Source: an uncultured Muribaculaceae bacterium
GTDB lineage: Bacteria; Bacteroidota; Bacteroidia; Bacteroidales; Muribaculaceae
DNA: 64,000 nt
Direction: 5' to 3'
NCBI GenBank assembly: GCA_958436175.1
Contig: CAUBJF010000001.1
Coordinates: 124,001-188,000 of the forward strand
The notes beneath the pieces were generated by a model. It was not told where the DNA came from. It did no database searches and worked only from the letters and a program-made list of their open reading frames with translations. Position 1 is the stretch's first letter. The number at the start of each line of letters is the position of its first letter. Positions 51,601-59,673 of the stretch are shown piece by piece. Both the position numbers and the translations under genes were made by a program.

Positions 51601-51813
51601 GAACTTGCCGTCGATATCGGTCACCACGCCGGTCTTGGCACCCTTGACCGTCACTGACGCTCCGATCACCGGCTCGTTCTCAGGGTCGTAGACCGTACCG
51701 GAGACGGCACGTGTCTGCGCCTGGGCAGTCATCGCGGTCAGCAGGCAAAGCAGTGTGACAAACGACATTGTCCACAGCCGCCCGGCATTAGCCAATATAT
51801 TTCTATAACTCAT
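48643..51813 (-). CDS. SusC/RagA-family TonB-dependent transporter (large PUL)
   Basis: A 1056-aa transporter: signal peptide (LLCLLTAMTAQAQ), carboxypeptidase-regulatory domain (VSGTVYDPENEPVIGASVTV), TonB box NLDEVVVVGYG (about residues 108-118), plug with GVRISQRSSQPGEF and VSVLKDAAASIYGVRAANGVLLVTTK, and a barrel ending in FNVGATLKF. It imports oligosaccharides with the downstream SusD. A structured 50-nt element lies in front of the gene, between it and the DUF4988-type lipoprotein gene. Confidence 0.94.
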   Translation of the reverse strand: MSYRNILANAGRLWTMSFVTLLCLLTAMTAQAQTRAVSGTVYDPENEPVIGASVTVKGAKTGVVTDIDGKFVIQAAPDATIVISYVGLKTVSVSAAETSLTIHMENSDENLDEVVVVGYGVQKKATLTGAVSQVSNKEITVTKNENVVNMLSGKIPGVRISQRSSQPGEFDNAIDIRGMGEPLFVVDGIPRDKDYFSRMDPNEIESVSVLKDAAASIYGVRAANGVLLVTTKHGASQQGKFDITFSFNYGWQNFLYTPETADAATHMLLMNEKTLNNNFGGNYFVKANPRYTWEEMLVYSSGQKKSTNWSDELFRNNVPQQQYNVSMNGGSDRIQYFFNLGYIKQEGSYKSGSLNYNRWNFRSNVDAQITKDFKAVVQLSGYMDEKNQPATDMWTVYKMAWTYPTTAEAWVDGDHSYPAYDAELGSNTENPVATTNAEFTGYNRERRYNFNGALTLQYDVPWVKGLNAKAFYSYDYYATNDTRYKRSYELYRKNADGSMVTFNRNPDSFLQRTTYPSHGTVMQLSVNYNNTFGDHTVSAMALYEEQYNNYDSFYGKRNMLLDGEYLIYGETDGQETGSPSIWDKSRRAWIGRVSYDYKGRYMADFSFRNDESSSFPKNSRSGFFPAVSAGWRISQEPFMQALTPVLTNLKIRASYGKMGDDSGCGTYPPTVVGYALNQRKLAWVYDGVLIGGVSPTGVPNPNLSWYTAETYNAGIDFDLWGQMLSGTVEVFERKRDGLFATSASVIPGIVGVSLPQENINSDKTYGYEISLSHHNTVAGVHYYVTGQISATKNRWDFRLDGEASNSMDYWRRTDVSGRNKDIWFAYEEGGRYGNYNDIRYHGTLGDVGQQTLPGDYWYKDWNEDGVIDDNDKHPMATYNLPVFNYGFTFGASWKGIDLATTWQGAANVYNTYDEVFTEVGPFNGGASLSYYTDRWHTANIDDDPWNPHTQWIEGYYPATGHSFNTGSTGIHDCSYLRLKTLEVGYTLPQKWMKAAGIKDLRVYVNAYNLWTISGLKHMDPERPGRSGGSNNDRSEGILFYNYPVNRTFNVGATLKF

Positions 51814-51859
51814 TTGTGATTTGTTCTCTAAATGTGAAAATCCTGGTTCTTAAAACTAC

Positions 51860-51909
51860 CCGGGAGAGCACGTCGCGCCGGAGGGGATGCGCAAAGGCGC
51901 TTCTCCCGG
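51860..51909 (-). other. GC-rich structured leader between lipoprotein and susC genes
   Basis: CCGGGAGA (51860-51867) pairs with TCTCCCGG (51902-51909). The interior can form GCGC-AAAG-GCGC or GGCGC/GCGCC alternatives. It is the most GC-rich stretch of the neighbourhood. On the minus strand a short TTTT occurs 4 nt after the stem. It could attenuate susC transcription, set a processing site, or be a small RNA. Confidence 0.5.
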
Positions 51910-51923
51910 ATATATAGGAGTTT

Positions 51924-53615
51924 TTACCTTCCGGCGGGGTCTACTACGCCTTCGTCAAGGGAACGACGGCCGAAGAAGAGATATGCGATGCAGTTGTTAG
52001 CGATAGAGAGCGTACCGTAGTCATATTCGAATTCTACGCCCATGCCGACACGGAGGCCCCAGCCGGGGAATGCGTCAGTTGTTTCGATATAACCGTCAGG
52101 AGTGATGGAAAAGCCCATGTTGGCCATATCGTCGCCGGAGATACCGTCCCAGCCGCCGATGATTTCACCGTTGCATTCGCCCTGTGCGAGCGCCTTCTTT
52201 TCATCGTCATCCATACCCCAGTTGCGACGCTGAGAGGAGACTACGGAAGTCTGTACGTTGAACCACTTGACACCGAGAGAGTGCTTGCAGTACTTCTTGG
52301 CATCGTCCTGCATGACGAGTGTTGTGCCGGTTGCGTAGACGAGGTCGTTGGCGTAGTTGGCGAGAGCTTCGCAGAACTTCCATGCATCGCCGTGACCGAG
52401 AGCAAGCTGCTGCTTGAGCATGATTTCGACGAAGTTGACCTTCTGCGCACCCTTGTGTAGATGGAGAGGAGCACCTTCGGAATGGTCTTCATTAGGAACG
52501 CCGTATTCCATGTGCTGCGAACGCAGGGAATTGTCGAATTCAATGTTCATGCCTGCCAGCGGGTCGTTGAGCAGAAGATAAGTCTTGGCGATAACGACTT
52601 CGTCCTTTACAACGGTTACGAGGAAGCCCTTCTGCTCTTCGTTGCTGTTGAAGCTTGTGCCGGGACGGCCTGCCCATTCGAACTTTCCGTCGGTGCTGAG
52701 CGACGCTGCGAGAAGGTCGCGCTTCATCTGTGCGTCGCCGCCGGGCTGCTTCGATGTGGAAGCAATGCGGTATTCGGCTCCTGCGGGCACGTTCTGGAAG
52801 ACATCGGCGAAGTTGAAGCCGTCGGAGAGAGTCGTGGTCTCGACGGTGAGCGAATATGCTCCGTTGTCACCGAGAGTACCTCCGGCAACTGTTATATTGG
52901 GGTCGATATTCTCGCTGGAGAAGGAGAAGTCGGAGGAAACATTAATAGTAAAGTAGTTCGACCCGATGACAGCACCCTTATAGTTCATCTGCACGGATGC
53001 TGCATGCTTGGTACCGGCGAGTTCGCCGTTGATGCAGATCACGGTAAGGTTGACGAAACCATCGACGAGCTCGGCGTTGCTGACTTTGAAATCTTCTTCG
53101 CCCATGGCACGCGATTTGAGTTCGTGAGATTCGGCGATAGTGAAGGTAGCTCCCGAGATGTCGGTAAGAGCCGGACGGGCAAGGAATTTGACCACTGTGC
53201 CGGTAGCATCGTTGATAAGCACTTCGCCGTCGGCATATTCAGGACTATATATAAGAGAATTTACGGCGGAACCCAGGGGGAGACGATATTCTGTGTCGCC
53301 GACCTTGATGATTGCTTCGGTATCGGTTAGAGTGACGCTGACATCGGCACCACCTCCTGATGTCCCGGGTTTGATAGTGAGAACCTGGCCGTCGCTGAGA
53401 GTAATAGTATATGTACCGTTCTCTTCTACAACGTTGGTAACGCTGGCACCGACTGTAAGAGCCTTGTTCAGCTGTCCCTGTAGGTCAGACACTGCGGTCT
53501 CGAGGACCGAGATTCTTGTTTCGTAGTCGTCATCATCATCGCACGATGTGAATGCGCCTGTCGAGAGAGCCATGACAGCTCCACATAGGAATAGGTTTTT
53601 AAAATTTTTGTTCAT
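51924..53615 (-). CDS. DUF4988-type PUL lipoprotein
   Basis: A 563-aa lipoprotein counted from the ATG at 53613-53615. The frame extends 9 codons upstream, but MNKNFKNLFLCGAVMALS is a normal signal. The lipobox is AFTSC (Cys near residue 24), followed by an acidic DDDDD run. Residues about 30-50 form a short coiled coil (RISVLETAVSDLQGQLNKAL), typical of DUF4988 N-termini, then beta-rich domains with TYTITLSDGQVLTIKPG. No catalytic motif is seen; a surface glycan-binding role is inferred. Unusually it is the first gene of the operon, ahead of susC. Confidence 0.7.
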   Translation of the reverse strand: MNKNFKNLFLCGAVMALSTGAFTSCDDDDDYETRISVLETAVSDLQGQLNKALTVGASVTNVVEENGTYTITLSDGQVLTIKPGTSGGGADVSVTLTDTEAIIKVGDTEYRLPLGSAVNSLIYSPEYADGEVLINDATGTVVKFLARPALTDISGATFTIAESHELKSRAMGEEDFKVSNAELVDGFVNLTVICINGELAGTKHAASVQMNYKGAVIGSNYFTINVSSDFSFSSENIDPNITVAGGTLGDNGAYSLTVETTTLSDGFNFADVFQNVPAGAEYRIASTSKQPGGDAQMKRDLLAASLSTDGKFEWAGRPGTSFNSNEEQKGFLVTVVKDEVVIAKTYLLLNDPLAGMNIEFDNSLRSQHMEYGVPNEDHSEGAPLHLHKGAQKVNFVEIMLKQQLALGHGDAWKFCEALANYANDLVYATGTTLVMQDDAKKYCKHSLGVKWFNVQTSVVSSQRRNWGMDDDEKKALAQGECNGEIIGGWDGISGDDMANMGFSITPDGYIETTDAFPGWGLRVGMGVEFEYDYGTLSIANNCIAYLFFGRRSLDEGVVDPAGR

Positions 53616-53693
53616 GAAATGATTTGGTTTAAGGTATGGCAAAGATTAAGGCTCGAACCTTTAGTCTTCCACTGGTGTTAAACAATTTTTGTG

Positions 53694-53739
53694 CAAAGTA
53701 AAGAAGTCTCGATTAAAAGAACCTTAATAATTCCTTATA
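53694..53739 (-). promoter_or_regulatory. Promoter of the large PUL with phased repeats
   Basis: On the minus strand TTACTTTG (53694-53701) is a near-consensus -7 box with no good -33 TTTG, as expected for an activator-dependent promoter. Upstream, ATTAAGG (53722-53728) and TATAAGG (53733-53739) are 11 bp apart, one helical turn, in the same orientation. The leader would be about 75 nt. Confidence 0.45.
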
Positions 53740-54061
53740 ATCGTCAAGCAACGCCGAAAATTTCTTTCAAAAGCTCGTTTTTAACAGTCTACACCCCTGT
53801 TTTTGTTAAATTATGCTTGTTGATTATACACTCATTAACCCCCTTTTTGACCCTTTCCACTCCCCCGGCAGCTCCCGGAGTGCTTCAATATTCCTGAGCT
53901 GACGACTTCAGGCACCCGAAAGCATAACTGACAATAACAAAACGATTAAATCGCCTTAACAGGCACATTACAGCCCCTTAATAATACATTAAAATAGGGT
54001 TTCCGGTCAAAAAAATTCTATTTACGGCTCTAAAAAAGTAGACTTATTAGGATTAAAAGAG
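53740..54061. other. AT-rich divergent intergenic region
   Basis: No coding frame is credible here. CCTTAAC (53954-53960) and CCTTAAT (53976-53982) on the plus strand are 22 bp apart and resemble the repeats in the PUL promoter. GATTAAAAGA at 54051-54060 repeats the sequence at 53711-53720 exactly. Nothing else is recognised. Confidence 0.35.
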
Positions 54062-54069
54062 TAACTTTG
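54062..54069 (+). promoter_or_regulatory. -7 element for the transmembrane regulator gene
   Basis: TAACTTTG matches the consensus and gives a leader of about 94 nt before the ATG at 54170. The -33 region (ACTTATT) is poor. Confidence 0.5.
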
Positions 54070-54169
54070 CATCATCTATTCTCTCCGTTTGAGCCAACAT
54101 TAGATCATAATACCATTTAATTACTCGCGAATTCTTCGCAAACACAATAGTCTCACAAGACAAGGAAAT

Positions 54170-56812
54170 ATGAAACATAATTTGGAATTTATCTTCCGCT
54201 TATGTATAGCTGTATACCTCTATATGGCCTCCCCGTGCTTTCTGCAAGCCCGGGAACCGGCTCCGGCGTATGGAATCCGCATACAGTCGGTACCATTCGA
54301 CCACTCAGAATACACTTCCATACTCCTTGACAACGGCGAACCAATAGCCACCCGCGACAGAGACATACGTATCGACATGGATATATGGGCCTATCCGGAA
54401 AATGCTCTGGGTTCGGTATGCAAGATAGTAGCCGACAACGGATCATCCATCGATCTGCTGTACACCGTAGGTGAAAAGTATCAGCGCTTCCCAATGCTCC
54501 TGACAGGAGAACGAGACATCGTTCAGTCCAAGCCGATCCAGTTTGCCGAATGGGAGCATGCCAGCATATCCATGTCGCCGAAGACGGGCGTGGTAACTCT
54601 GGATTACAACGGTGTAATAAGCGAGACTGTCTACCCTGCTTTCATCGGTGCCAAAAGCATACGGGTGGCTGCAGGTCTTTGCAAACTCACTGACCTACTT
54701 CTTTTCGATGTCGCCACCGTATCTATCAAAGACCTCAAGATCACTCGCGGAGGTAAAGAAATCAGATTCTGGAAAATGGAGCGCCATGACGGCAACGTCT
54801 GCTACGACGAAATCGAACATGCTCCGGCAACTGTCGAGAATGCCAACTGGCTCCTGGACGAAAACTCATCCTGGAAGAAAATCTATACTGTCACGTTCCC
54901 GTTCTTCCCCTCAGTTGCATTCGACCCTCGTGTGGCGACGTTCTATATGGCCTACAAAGACGACCGGTCGCTCTATGTCTTCCATGCCAATGAAGAAGCT
55001 ACTGACACCATCTACGTCAAGGGTGGCGAATTTTTGGCCGACTATCCCAATCAGCTTATCTATCTGCCGGAAAAACAGCAGCTTCTCTCCTATAATCTCG
55101 ACGAAAACACCTTCTCTTTCTTCGACCCTTCGTCTCAGCGCTGGAGTAACGAAAGAAAGAGCACCAAGGAACATAGTTTCTGGAACAATACTACCGTTTT
55201 CGAACCCGCCGATTCTGCCCTCATAAGCTTCGGCGGATATGGATTCTATCATTACAACAATACCCTGCTGCGCAGTTATCCTTATAGTAGAAAACCTCAA
55301 AAAGCTGTCATACTGGATGATATCCATCCTCGATACTCATGCAGTTCGGCATTAGTAGACAGCACTCTATATCTGTTTGGCGGCCGCGGTTGCAAATCAG
55401 GTCGTCAGGAACTGAATCCGAGGAACTATTACGACATGTACGCCGTCGACCTTCGTACCGACAAGGTGACCAAGCTATGGGGCGGCAATGAATCCCCCTT
55501 AGGGAAATCGCGCGAGTTCATCCCGGGAGAAAACATGATTTACGACAAAGAGTCAGGCTGCATGTATATTTTCACAACCTACGCAGGCGGCACGCTCTTC
55601 CGGACTAATATGAAAACCGGTAATTTCGAGGCTGTGTCGATGCCGGCGGGTGCATCCCTTTCGGCCCAGACCCTTTACTGCAACCTATATTACTCTCCGG
55701 CCCAGAAAAGCTTCTATGCGGTAGCTGTCAATTCCGATGTTCAGGGCGTCTCTACCTTGAACATATATCAACTCGACTATCCTCCGGTGACTATTGCCTC
55801 GCTTTCACAGAATATGACGGAAGGACAGGCCGGCAGGAAAAGCGCCATCCTCCTGATAAGCCTGATCGTGGGCTGTATGCTCATTGCCGCGGCCATAGCG
55901 CTGATCATAGTACGTCGTAGGCACAAAATTAATAGTGACAAGCACCTCGAAATATTTGAAGAACCGCAGACAGAGCAGCCACAAACCGCACCCGTCGTAT
56001 CATCTAAACCGGAAGAACAGCCCACTATCGACCAGACTGATACTCCCGCCACACCTGTTGCGGAACCAGCCAAACCGTTCTATGACCTCGAACATTCGTC
56101 CGTACGCTTCCTTGGCGGCTTCCGTGTATTCGACAAAGACGGACAGGACATAACAAACATATTCACGCCGACCCTCAAAAAGCTCCTCATACTCCTGATT
56201 CTTTATACAGGAAAGAACCCCATGGGAATACCGAACAGCAAACTGCTGAGCACTTTGTGGGGAGATAAGGAAGAGGATGCAGCCAAGAACAACAGAAATG
56301 TGTATATGAGCCGTCTGCGTAACGTACTGTCGCAGATAGGAGATGTCACTATCCAGTCACACAACGGTTTCCGGAACATCAACTTCGGAGAAGGGACTAC
56401 CTGCGACTACCTCGAAGCGTTGAAGCTCTTCGACAGTAAGGACAGCGAAAGCCTCGACCGGCTCCTCGAGCTCCTGTTCAACGGCATGATTCTCCCGAAC
56501 GTCGAGATAGACTACGTAGACACATTCAAGAGCAACTTCTCAAACCGTACTCTCGACCTCCTGAGCGACCTCATCAGCAAACCCGATTTGTCACCTGCCC
56601 TGAAACTCAAAATCGCCGAGACTCTTTTCCAGCACGACTATATAAACGAGGATGCACTCTTCGTGAAATGCCGCTTGCTCCACTCCCAGGGACGCACAGG
56701 TCTTGCACAGACTACTTATGCCTCTTTCTGCAAGGAATATCGCTCGGCCATAGGTTCTGAATATCCGCACAGTCTCACCGACATACTGAACAACAACATA
56801 AGCGACACTTAA
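54170..56812 (+). CDS. Transmembrane one-component regulator: lectin-like and Kelch-like sensor, SARP-type output
   Basis: An 880-aa protein. N-terminal signal/anchor (about residues 8-26); a concanavalin-like sandwich (about 30-215: RIDMDIWAYPENALGSVCKI, VSIKDLKITRGGKEI); a beta-propeller with Kelch-like repeats (about 235-550: STLYLFGGRG, NYYDMYAVDLRTDKVTKLWGG, SGCMYIFTTYAGGTLF); one membrane segment (about 557-582: LLISLIVGCMLIAAAIALII) followed by RRRHK; a Pro/Glu/Thr linker; and a cytoplasmic winged helix (about 642-735: VRFLGGFRVFDKDG, FTPTLKKLLILLILYTG, KLLSTLWGDKEEDAAKNNRNVYMSRLRNVL) with a helical BTAD-like end. The output resembles SARP/OmpR-type DNA-binding domains. It has no kinase or receiver. 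Divergent from the large PUL, it is the likely sensor and activator in place of a hybrid two-component system. Confidence 0.75.
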   Translation: MKHNLEFIFRLCIAVYLYMASPCFLQAREPAPAYGIRIQSVPFDHSEYTSILLDNGEPIATRDRDIRIDMDIWAYPENALGSVCKIVADNGSSIDLLYTVGEKYQRFPMLLTGERDIVQSKPIQFAEWEHASISMSPKTGVVTLDYNGVISETVYPAFIGAKSIRVAAGLCKLTDLLLFDVATVSIKDLKITRGGKEIRFWKMERHDGNVCYDEIEHAPATVENANWLLDENSSWKKIYTVTFPFFPSVAFDPRVATFYMAYKDDRSLYVFHANEEATDTIYVKGGEFLADYPNQLIYLPEKQQLLSYNLDENTFSFFDPSSQRWSNERKSTKEHSFWNNTTVFEPADSALISFGGYGFYHYNNTLLRSYPYSRKPQKAVILDDIHPRYSCSSALVDSTLYLFGGRGCKSGRQELNPRNYYDMYAVDLRTDKVTKLWGGNESPLGKSREFIPGENMIYDKESGCMYIFTTYAGGTLFRTNMKTGNFEAVSMPAGASLSAQTLYCNLYYSPAQKSFYAVAVNSDVQGVSTLNIYQLDYPPVTIASLSQNMTEGQAGRKSAILLISLIVGCMLIAAAIALIIVRRRHKINSDKHLEIFEEPQTEQPQTAPVVSSKPEEQPTIDQTDTPATPVAEPAKPFYDLEHSSVRFLGGFRVFDKDGQDITNIFTPTLKKLLILLILYTGKNPMGIPNSKLLSTLWGDKEEDAAKNNRNVYMSRLRNVLSQIGDVTIQSHNGFRNINFGEGTTCDYLEALKLFDSKDSESLDRLLELLFNGMILPNVEIDYVDTFKSNFSNRTLDLLSDLISKPDLSPALKLKIAETLFQHDYINEDALFVKCRLLHSQGRTGLAQTTYASFCKEYRSAIGSEYPHSLTDILNNNISDT

Positions 56813-56818
56813 ACCTAC

Positions 56819-58240
56819 ATGCGTAAATCATTGACACTTATCATGCTGATACTCTTCCAATATGTATCGGCAGGCACTCCGATTGTCTTTGAAGGAGAGA
56901 AAAGCTCCTGGCACGGCCACGATTGCTACAAATTTACTGTCGAAGGACGCGACGCCATCGTCGCAGTTCCCGACAAGCCTCTGGAAGGGAACCCATGGAT
57001 ATGGCGACCAGCATTCTGGGATGCCTTTCCGGCTGTCGATGAAGCCCTGATCAACGAGGGATTCTATATCACTTACTTCGACACCACCAACGAGTGGGGA
57101 CGTCCTGAATCACTGGAAGCAGGACAGAAATTCTACGAACTTATGGTCGGCAAATACGGGATGATGCCTCGCGCGACGATGTACGGCCTAAGCCGGGGCG
57201 GATACTATTCCCTCCGACGAGCACAAGAATATCCCGAAACAGTAGCCTGTCTTATCCTTGACAACCCCCTGGTCGACATCTTCGAACTCAGCCGCAACGG
57301 CGATTGGGCAGCCGATGTGCTTGATAAATGGCATTTTACTGAAGGACAAAAGCCTGAGAAAGGAGAGTTCAAGCCCAATGCAGCATACAATGTCTATAAA
57401 ATAGCACAGGAAAAAGTTCCGGTGCTCCTTCTCAGCGGAGGTCAGGACACTATTGTTCCTTATGAGAACAACGGGCGTATAATTGTCGACTGTTATCGCC
57501 GCTACGATGCCCCTATACGCTCAATAGTTCGTCCAGATGGCGGACATCATCCCCATGGACTCGACAATTCAGCGGCTATAGTGCCTTATGTCAAGGATGC
57601 CGTCTACAACAAGGCCGTTCGCCGAGGTCCTAAAAAGATAGCCTGCCTCGGCAACAGCATAACAGCCGGTTCCGGAACTTCCGATCCTGCGACAAAGGCC
57701 TACGCAGCCGTCCTCCAGCATATGCTGGGCGATGATTACGAAGTACGCAACTTCGGAGTACCGAGCGCCACAGCACTCCGCAAAGGTACGGAATCCGAAC
57801 GAGAGCCTTTCGGATATATCAGTCTCGAAGCTTGTCGAAAAGCTATGGAATGGAATCCCGATATCGTCATACTAAAACTTGGCGGCAACGACAGCAAACC
57901 TTATAACTGGAAATACAAAGAAGAATTCGCTCATGATTACCAGGAACTTATCGATACTTTCAAGTTCCTGCCCTCGCTCCCAGAAATATTTGTCTGTCTA
58001 CCTGCAAAAGCAAGGGTTGAGGACGGCAATAAGATATGGGGCATCACAGAGTCCACTATCGTCGGGGAAATAACCCCTCAGATACAGCGTATCGCTCATG
58101 ACAACCGACTAAAAACCATCGATCTTCATGATGCTTATCTCGGTGAAGAAAACATTTCTTATTCAGACAACATCCATCCTACCGACCGCGGCGCCGAACT
58201 CCTCGCCAGAAAAATATATCAGGCTCTTATAGCAGAATAA
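56819..58240 (+). CDS. Two-domain secreted esterase: alpha/beta-hydrolase plus SGNH hydrolase
   Basis: A 473-aa protein with a signal peptide. Residues about 20-265 are an alpha/beta-hydrolase: nucleophile Ser in MYGLSRGGYYS (near residue 124), acid in LLSGGQDTIVPYE, His in PDGGHHPHGLDN. Residues about 274-473 are an SGNH/GDSL hydrolase: block I IACLGNSITAGSG, Gly block FGVPSATAL, Asn block LKLGGNDSK, and Asp-His in NIHPTDRGAELLA. Both active sites look intact. It begins 6 nt after the regulator gene, so the two are probably co-transcribed. It probably deacylates the PUL glycan at two kinds of ester; the exact bonds are unknown. Confidence 0.8.
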   Translation: MRKSLTLIMLILFQYVSAGTPIVFEGEKSSWHGHDCYKFTVEGRDAIVAVPDKPLEGNPWIWRPAFWDAFPAVDEALINEGFYITYFDTTNEWGRPESLEAGQKFYELMVGKYGMMPRATMYGLSRGGYYSLRRAQEYPETVACLILDNPLVDIFELSRNGDWAADVLDKWHFTEGQKPEKGEFKPNAAYNVYKIAQEKVPVLLLSGGQDTIVPYENNGRIIVDCYRRYDAPIRSIVRPDGGHHPHGLDNSAAIVPYVKDAVYNKAVRRGPKKIACLGNSITAGSGTSDPATKAYAAVLQHMLGDDYEVRNFGVPSATALRKGTESEREPFGYISLEACRKAMEWNPDIVILKLGGNDSKPYNWKYKEEFAHDYQELIDTFKFLPSLPEIFVCLPAKARVEDGNKIWGITESTIVGEITPQIQRIAHDNRLKTIDLHDAYLGEENISYSDNIHPTDRGAELLARKIYQALIAE

Positions 58241-58252
58241 CCTTCTAAAAAA

Positions 58253-58289
58253 AGAGGCCGCATTAACCCGAATGCGGCCTCTACCTAAA
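58253..58289 (-). terminator. Terminator between convergent genes
   Basis: A perfect 12-bp stem, AGAGGCCGCATT (58253-58264) with AATGCGGCCTCT (58271-58282). On the minus strand it is followed by a run of seven T's, so it mainly ends the GH99-like gene. The plus strand lacks a U-run but could still use the hairpin. Confidence 0.9.
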
Positions 58290-58317
58290 ATAACTAACCT
58301 TAAAACATCTATCCTAT

Positions 58318-59547
58318 TTATCTCTTAGGCTGTTCCATCTGGAGAGGAATCTCGCCCCTTAGCATCTGCCCGGCTTTGCCAGCAAGCCAGAGGTAATGGT
58401 CTCCCTCTATTTCGTCATCGATAGGAACGAATTCGCTCTCCCCTACCGGCACGCGCTTGGCACATTTGAAGATTGCCGTCCCTTCGTCTATTTCATCGAA
58501 CATAGCTATATAAAGCATCTCCGCTCCTTTCGATATACAGCTCGAAAGCTGCATCCAGAAGAAATTGCCTTTGTCGCGGGGTATGGGCTGCCCCGGTCCG
58601 TGCATATTGCGCCATGAGAAGCCGGGGAAGCAAAGAGGCACATAGTCCACATTATTGTCCTTTGCCCAGCTGATATCGTCGTCCACCAATCCGGCAAACC
58701 GTGGATAGCTGCTCTGGTTGTAGCGGCCTACAAACCATGGCATAACGATATCACATTTCCTGATAATGTCGTGCAGACGAGGGTCGCTTTCAGTATCATT
58801 GGTCAGTTCGCGCCAACGGGTGGGTACACCGAGCATTACACTGAAACCCATATTCTTAAGTTCATCGACTATCATTTCTGCCTCGTCGAGACCGTAGCGG
58901 CGACGGTCGTTGAAACCCACACCCCATACCGTAACCAGCGGCTTCCCGTTATGGTACAGATATGTGGGATTCTTTTTTCGCGATTTGAAATCGAAAGTCT
59001 TGTCCAGCTCCTTTATATCTTTGAGCAGAACCTTGACATCTCCGGGGTTCATGCCGCTGAGATCGTACATCACGGCTATGGCACGGTCATATTTGGCGGC
59101 CGCTTTCATGGCAGAGGACAACACTTTGTTGAAATGCTTCCGACCGCTTTTGTTCCGTATTTCAGCAATAAAACGCTGCATGAATACTCCGTCGAGGCCA
59201 TATTCCTTCATCCAACGGAAATGAGTATCGACAGTCGATTCATCATATGAGGAAAAAGTCTTAGCTGTTTCGCCATCGCCGAATTTGAATTCCGTCGGAT
59301 AGAGCTTGTCATATTCCGACACATCGGGCCACAAATCGATAGTACACGAACCGGGAGCAAAAGTTTTCCCTCTCTGGTAATGATGCCAGCCACGATTGGC
59401 TCCATCGTCGGGAGCATTGAACCATCCCTGGTAGCCGGCCATGACAAGACCTTTGTACGAGTCGTAGCGGCCGTCCTGTCCGAAAGCATGCAATCCTGTC
59501 ATCGCAAGGACAACAAAAAGTAGAATCTGTAAATCTTTCTTTATCAT
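58318..59547 (-). CDS. GH71/GH99-like glycoside hydrolase (copy 3)
   Basis: A 409-aa secreted protein counted from the ATG at 59545-59547. The frame extends 31 codons upstream across the promoter, but MIKKDLQILLFVVLAMTGL is the normal signal. Motifs: YDSYKGLVMAGYQGWFNAPD, IDLWPDVSEYDKLYPTEF, HFRWMKEYGLDGVFMQRF, AIAVMYDLSGMNPGDV, VTVWGVGFNDRRR, CDIVMPWFVGRYNQ and MFDEIDEGTAIFK. No lipobox is seen, so periplasmic. It is transcribed alone, with its own promoter and terminator, outside the main operon but next to the regulator. It is closest in layout to copy 1. Confidence 0.76.
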   Translation of the reverse strand: MIKKDLQILLFVVLAMTGLHAFGQDGRYDSYKGLVMAGYQGWFNAPDDGANRGWHHYQRGKTFAPGSCTIDLWPDVSEYDKLYPTEFKFGDGETAKTFSSYDESTVDTHFRWMKEYGLDGVFMQRFIAEIRNKSGRKHFNKVLSSAMKAAAKYDRAIAVMYDLSGMNPGDVKVLLKDIKELDKTFDFKSRKKNPTYLYHNGKPLVTVWGVGFNDRRRYGLDEAEMIVDELKNMGFSVMLGVPTRWRELTNDTESDPRLHDIIRKCDIVMPWFVGRYNQSSYPRFAGLVDDDISWAKDNNVDYVPLCFPGFSWRNMHGPGQPIPRDKGNFFWMQLSSCISKGAEMLYIAMFDEIDEGTAIFKCAKRVPVGESEFVPIDDEIEGDHYLWLAGKAGQMLRGEIPLQMEQPKR

Positions 59548-59575
59548 AGTAAATGCTTGGTTTTCTTTTCCACTA

Positions 59576-59634
59576 CAAAGTAAGCTGCGAAGCATTAATT
59601 TTTGCAATATAAAAACTTTAATAGCCCCCTTAAA
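59576..59634 (-). promoter_or_regulatory. Promoter of the third GH99-like gene with upstream repeats
   Basis: On the minus strand TTG (59605-59607) and TTACTTTG (59576-59583) are 21 nt apart. Upstream, ATTAAAG (59616-59622) and TTTAAGG (59628-59634) lie in the same orientation as the ATTAAGG repeats of the large PUL promoter. The -7 box is identical to that promoter's. Confidence 0.5.
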
Positions 59635-59673
59635 ATGCATATTAATGTTCCGGCATGGTATTTTTTCCCTTTT

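Noticed and set aside
52461..53330. 289-codon open frame antisense to the DUF4988-type lipoprotein gene
   Set aside because: Shadow of a biased coding strand; no motif or promoter.
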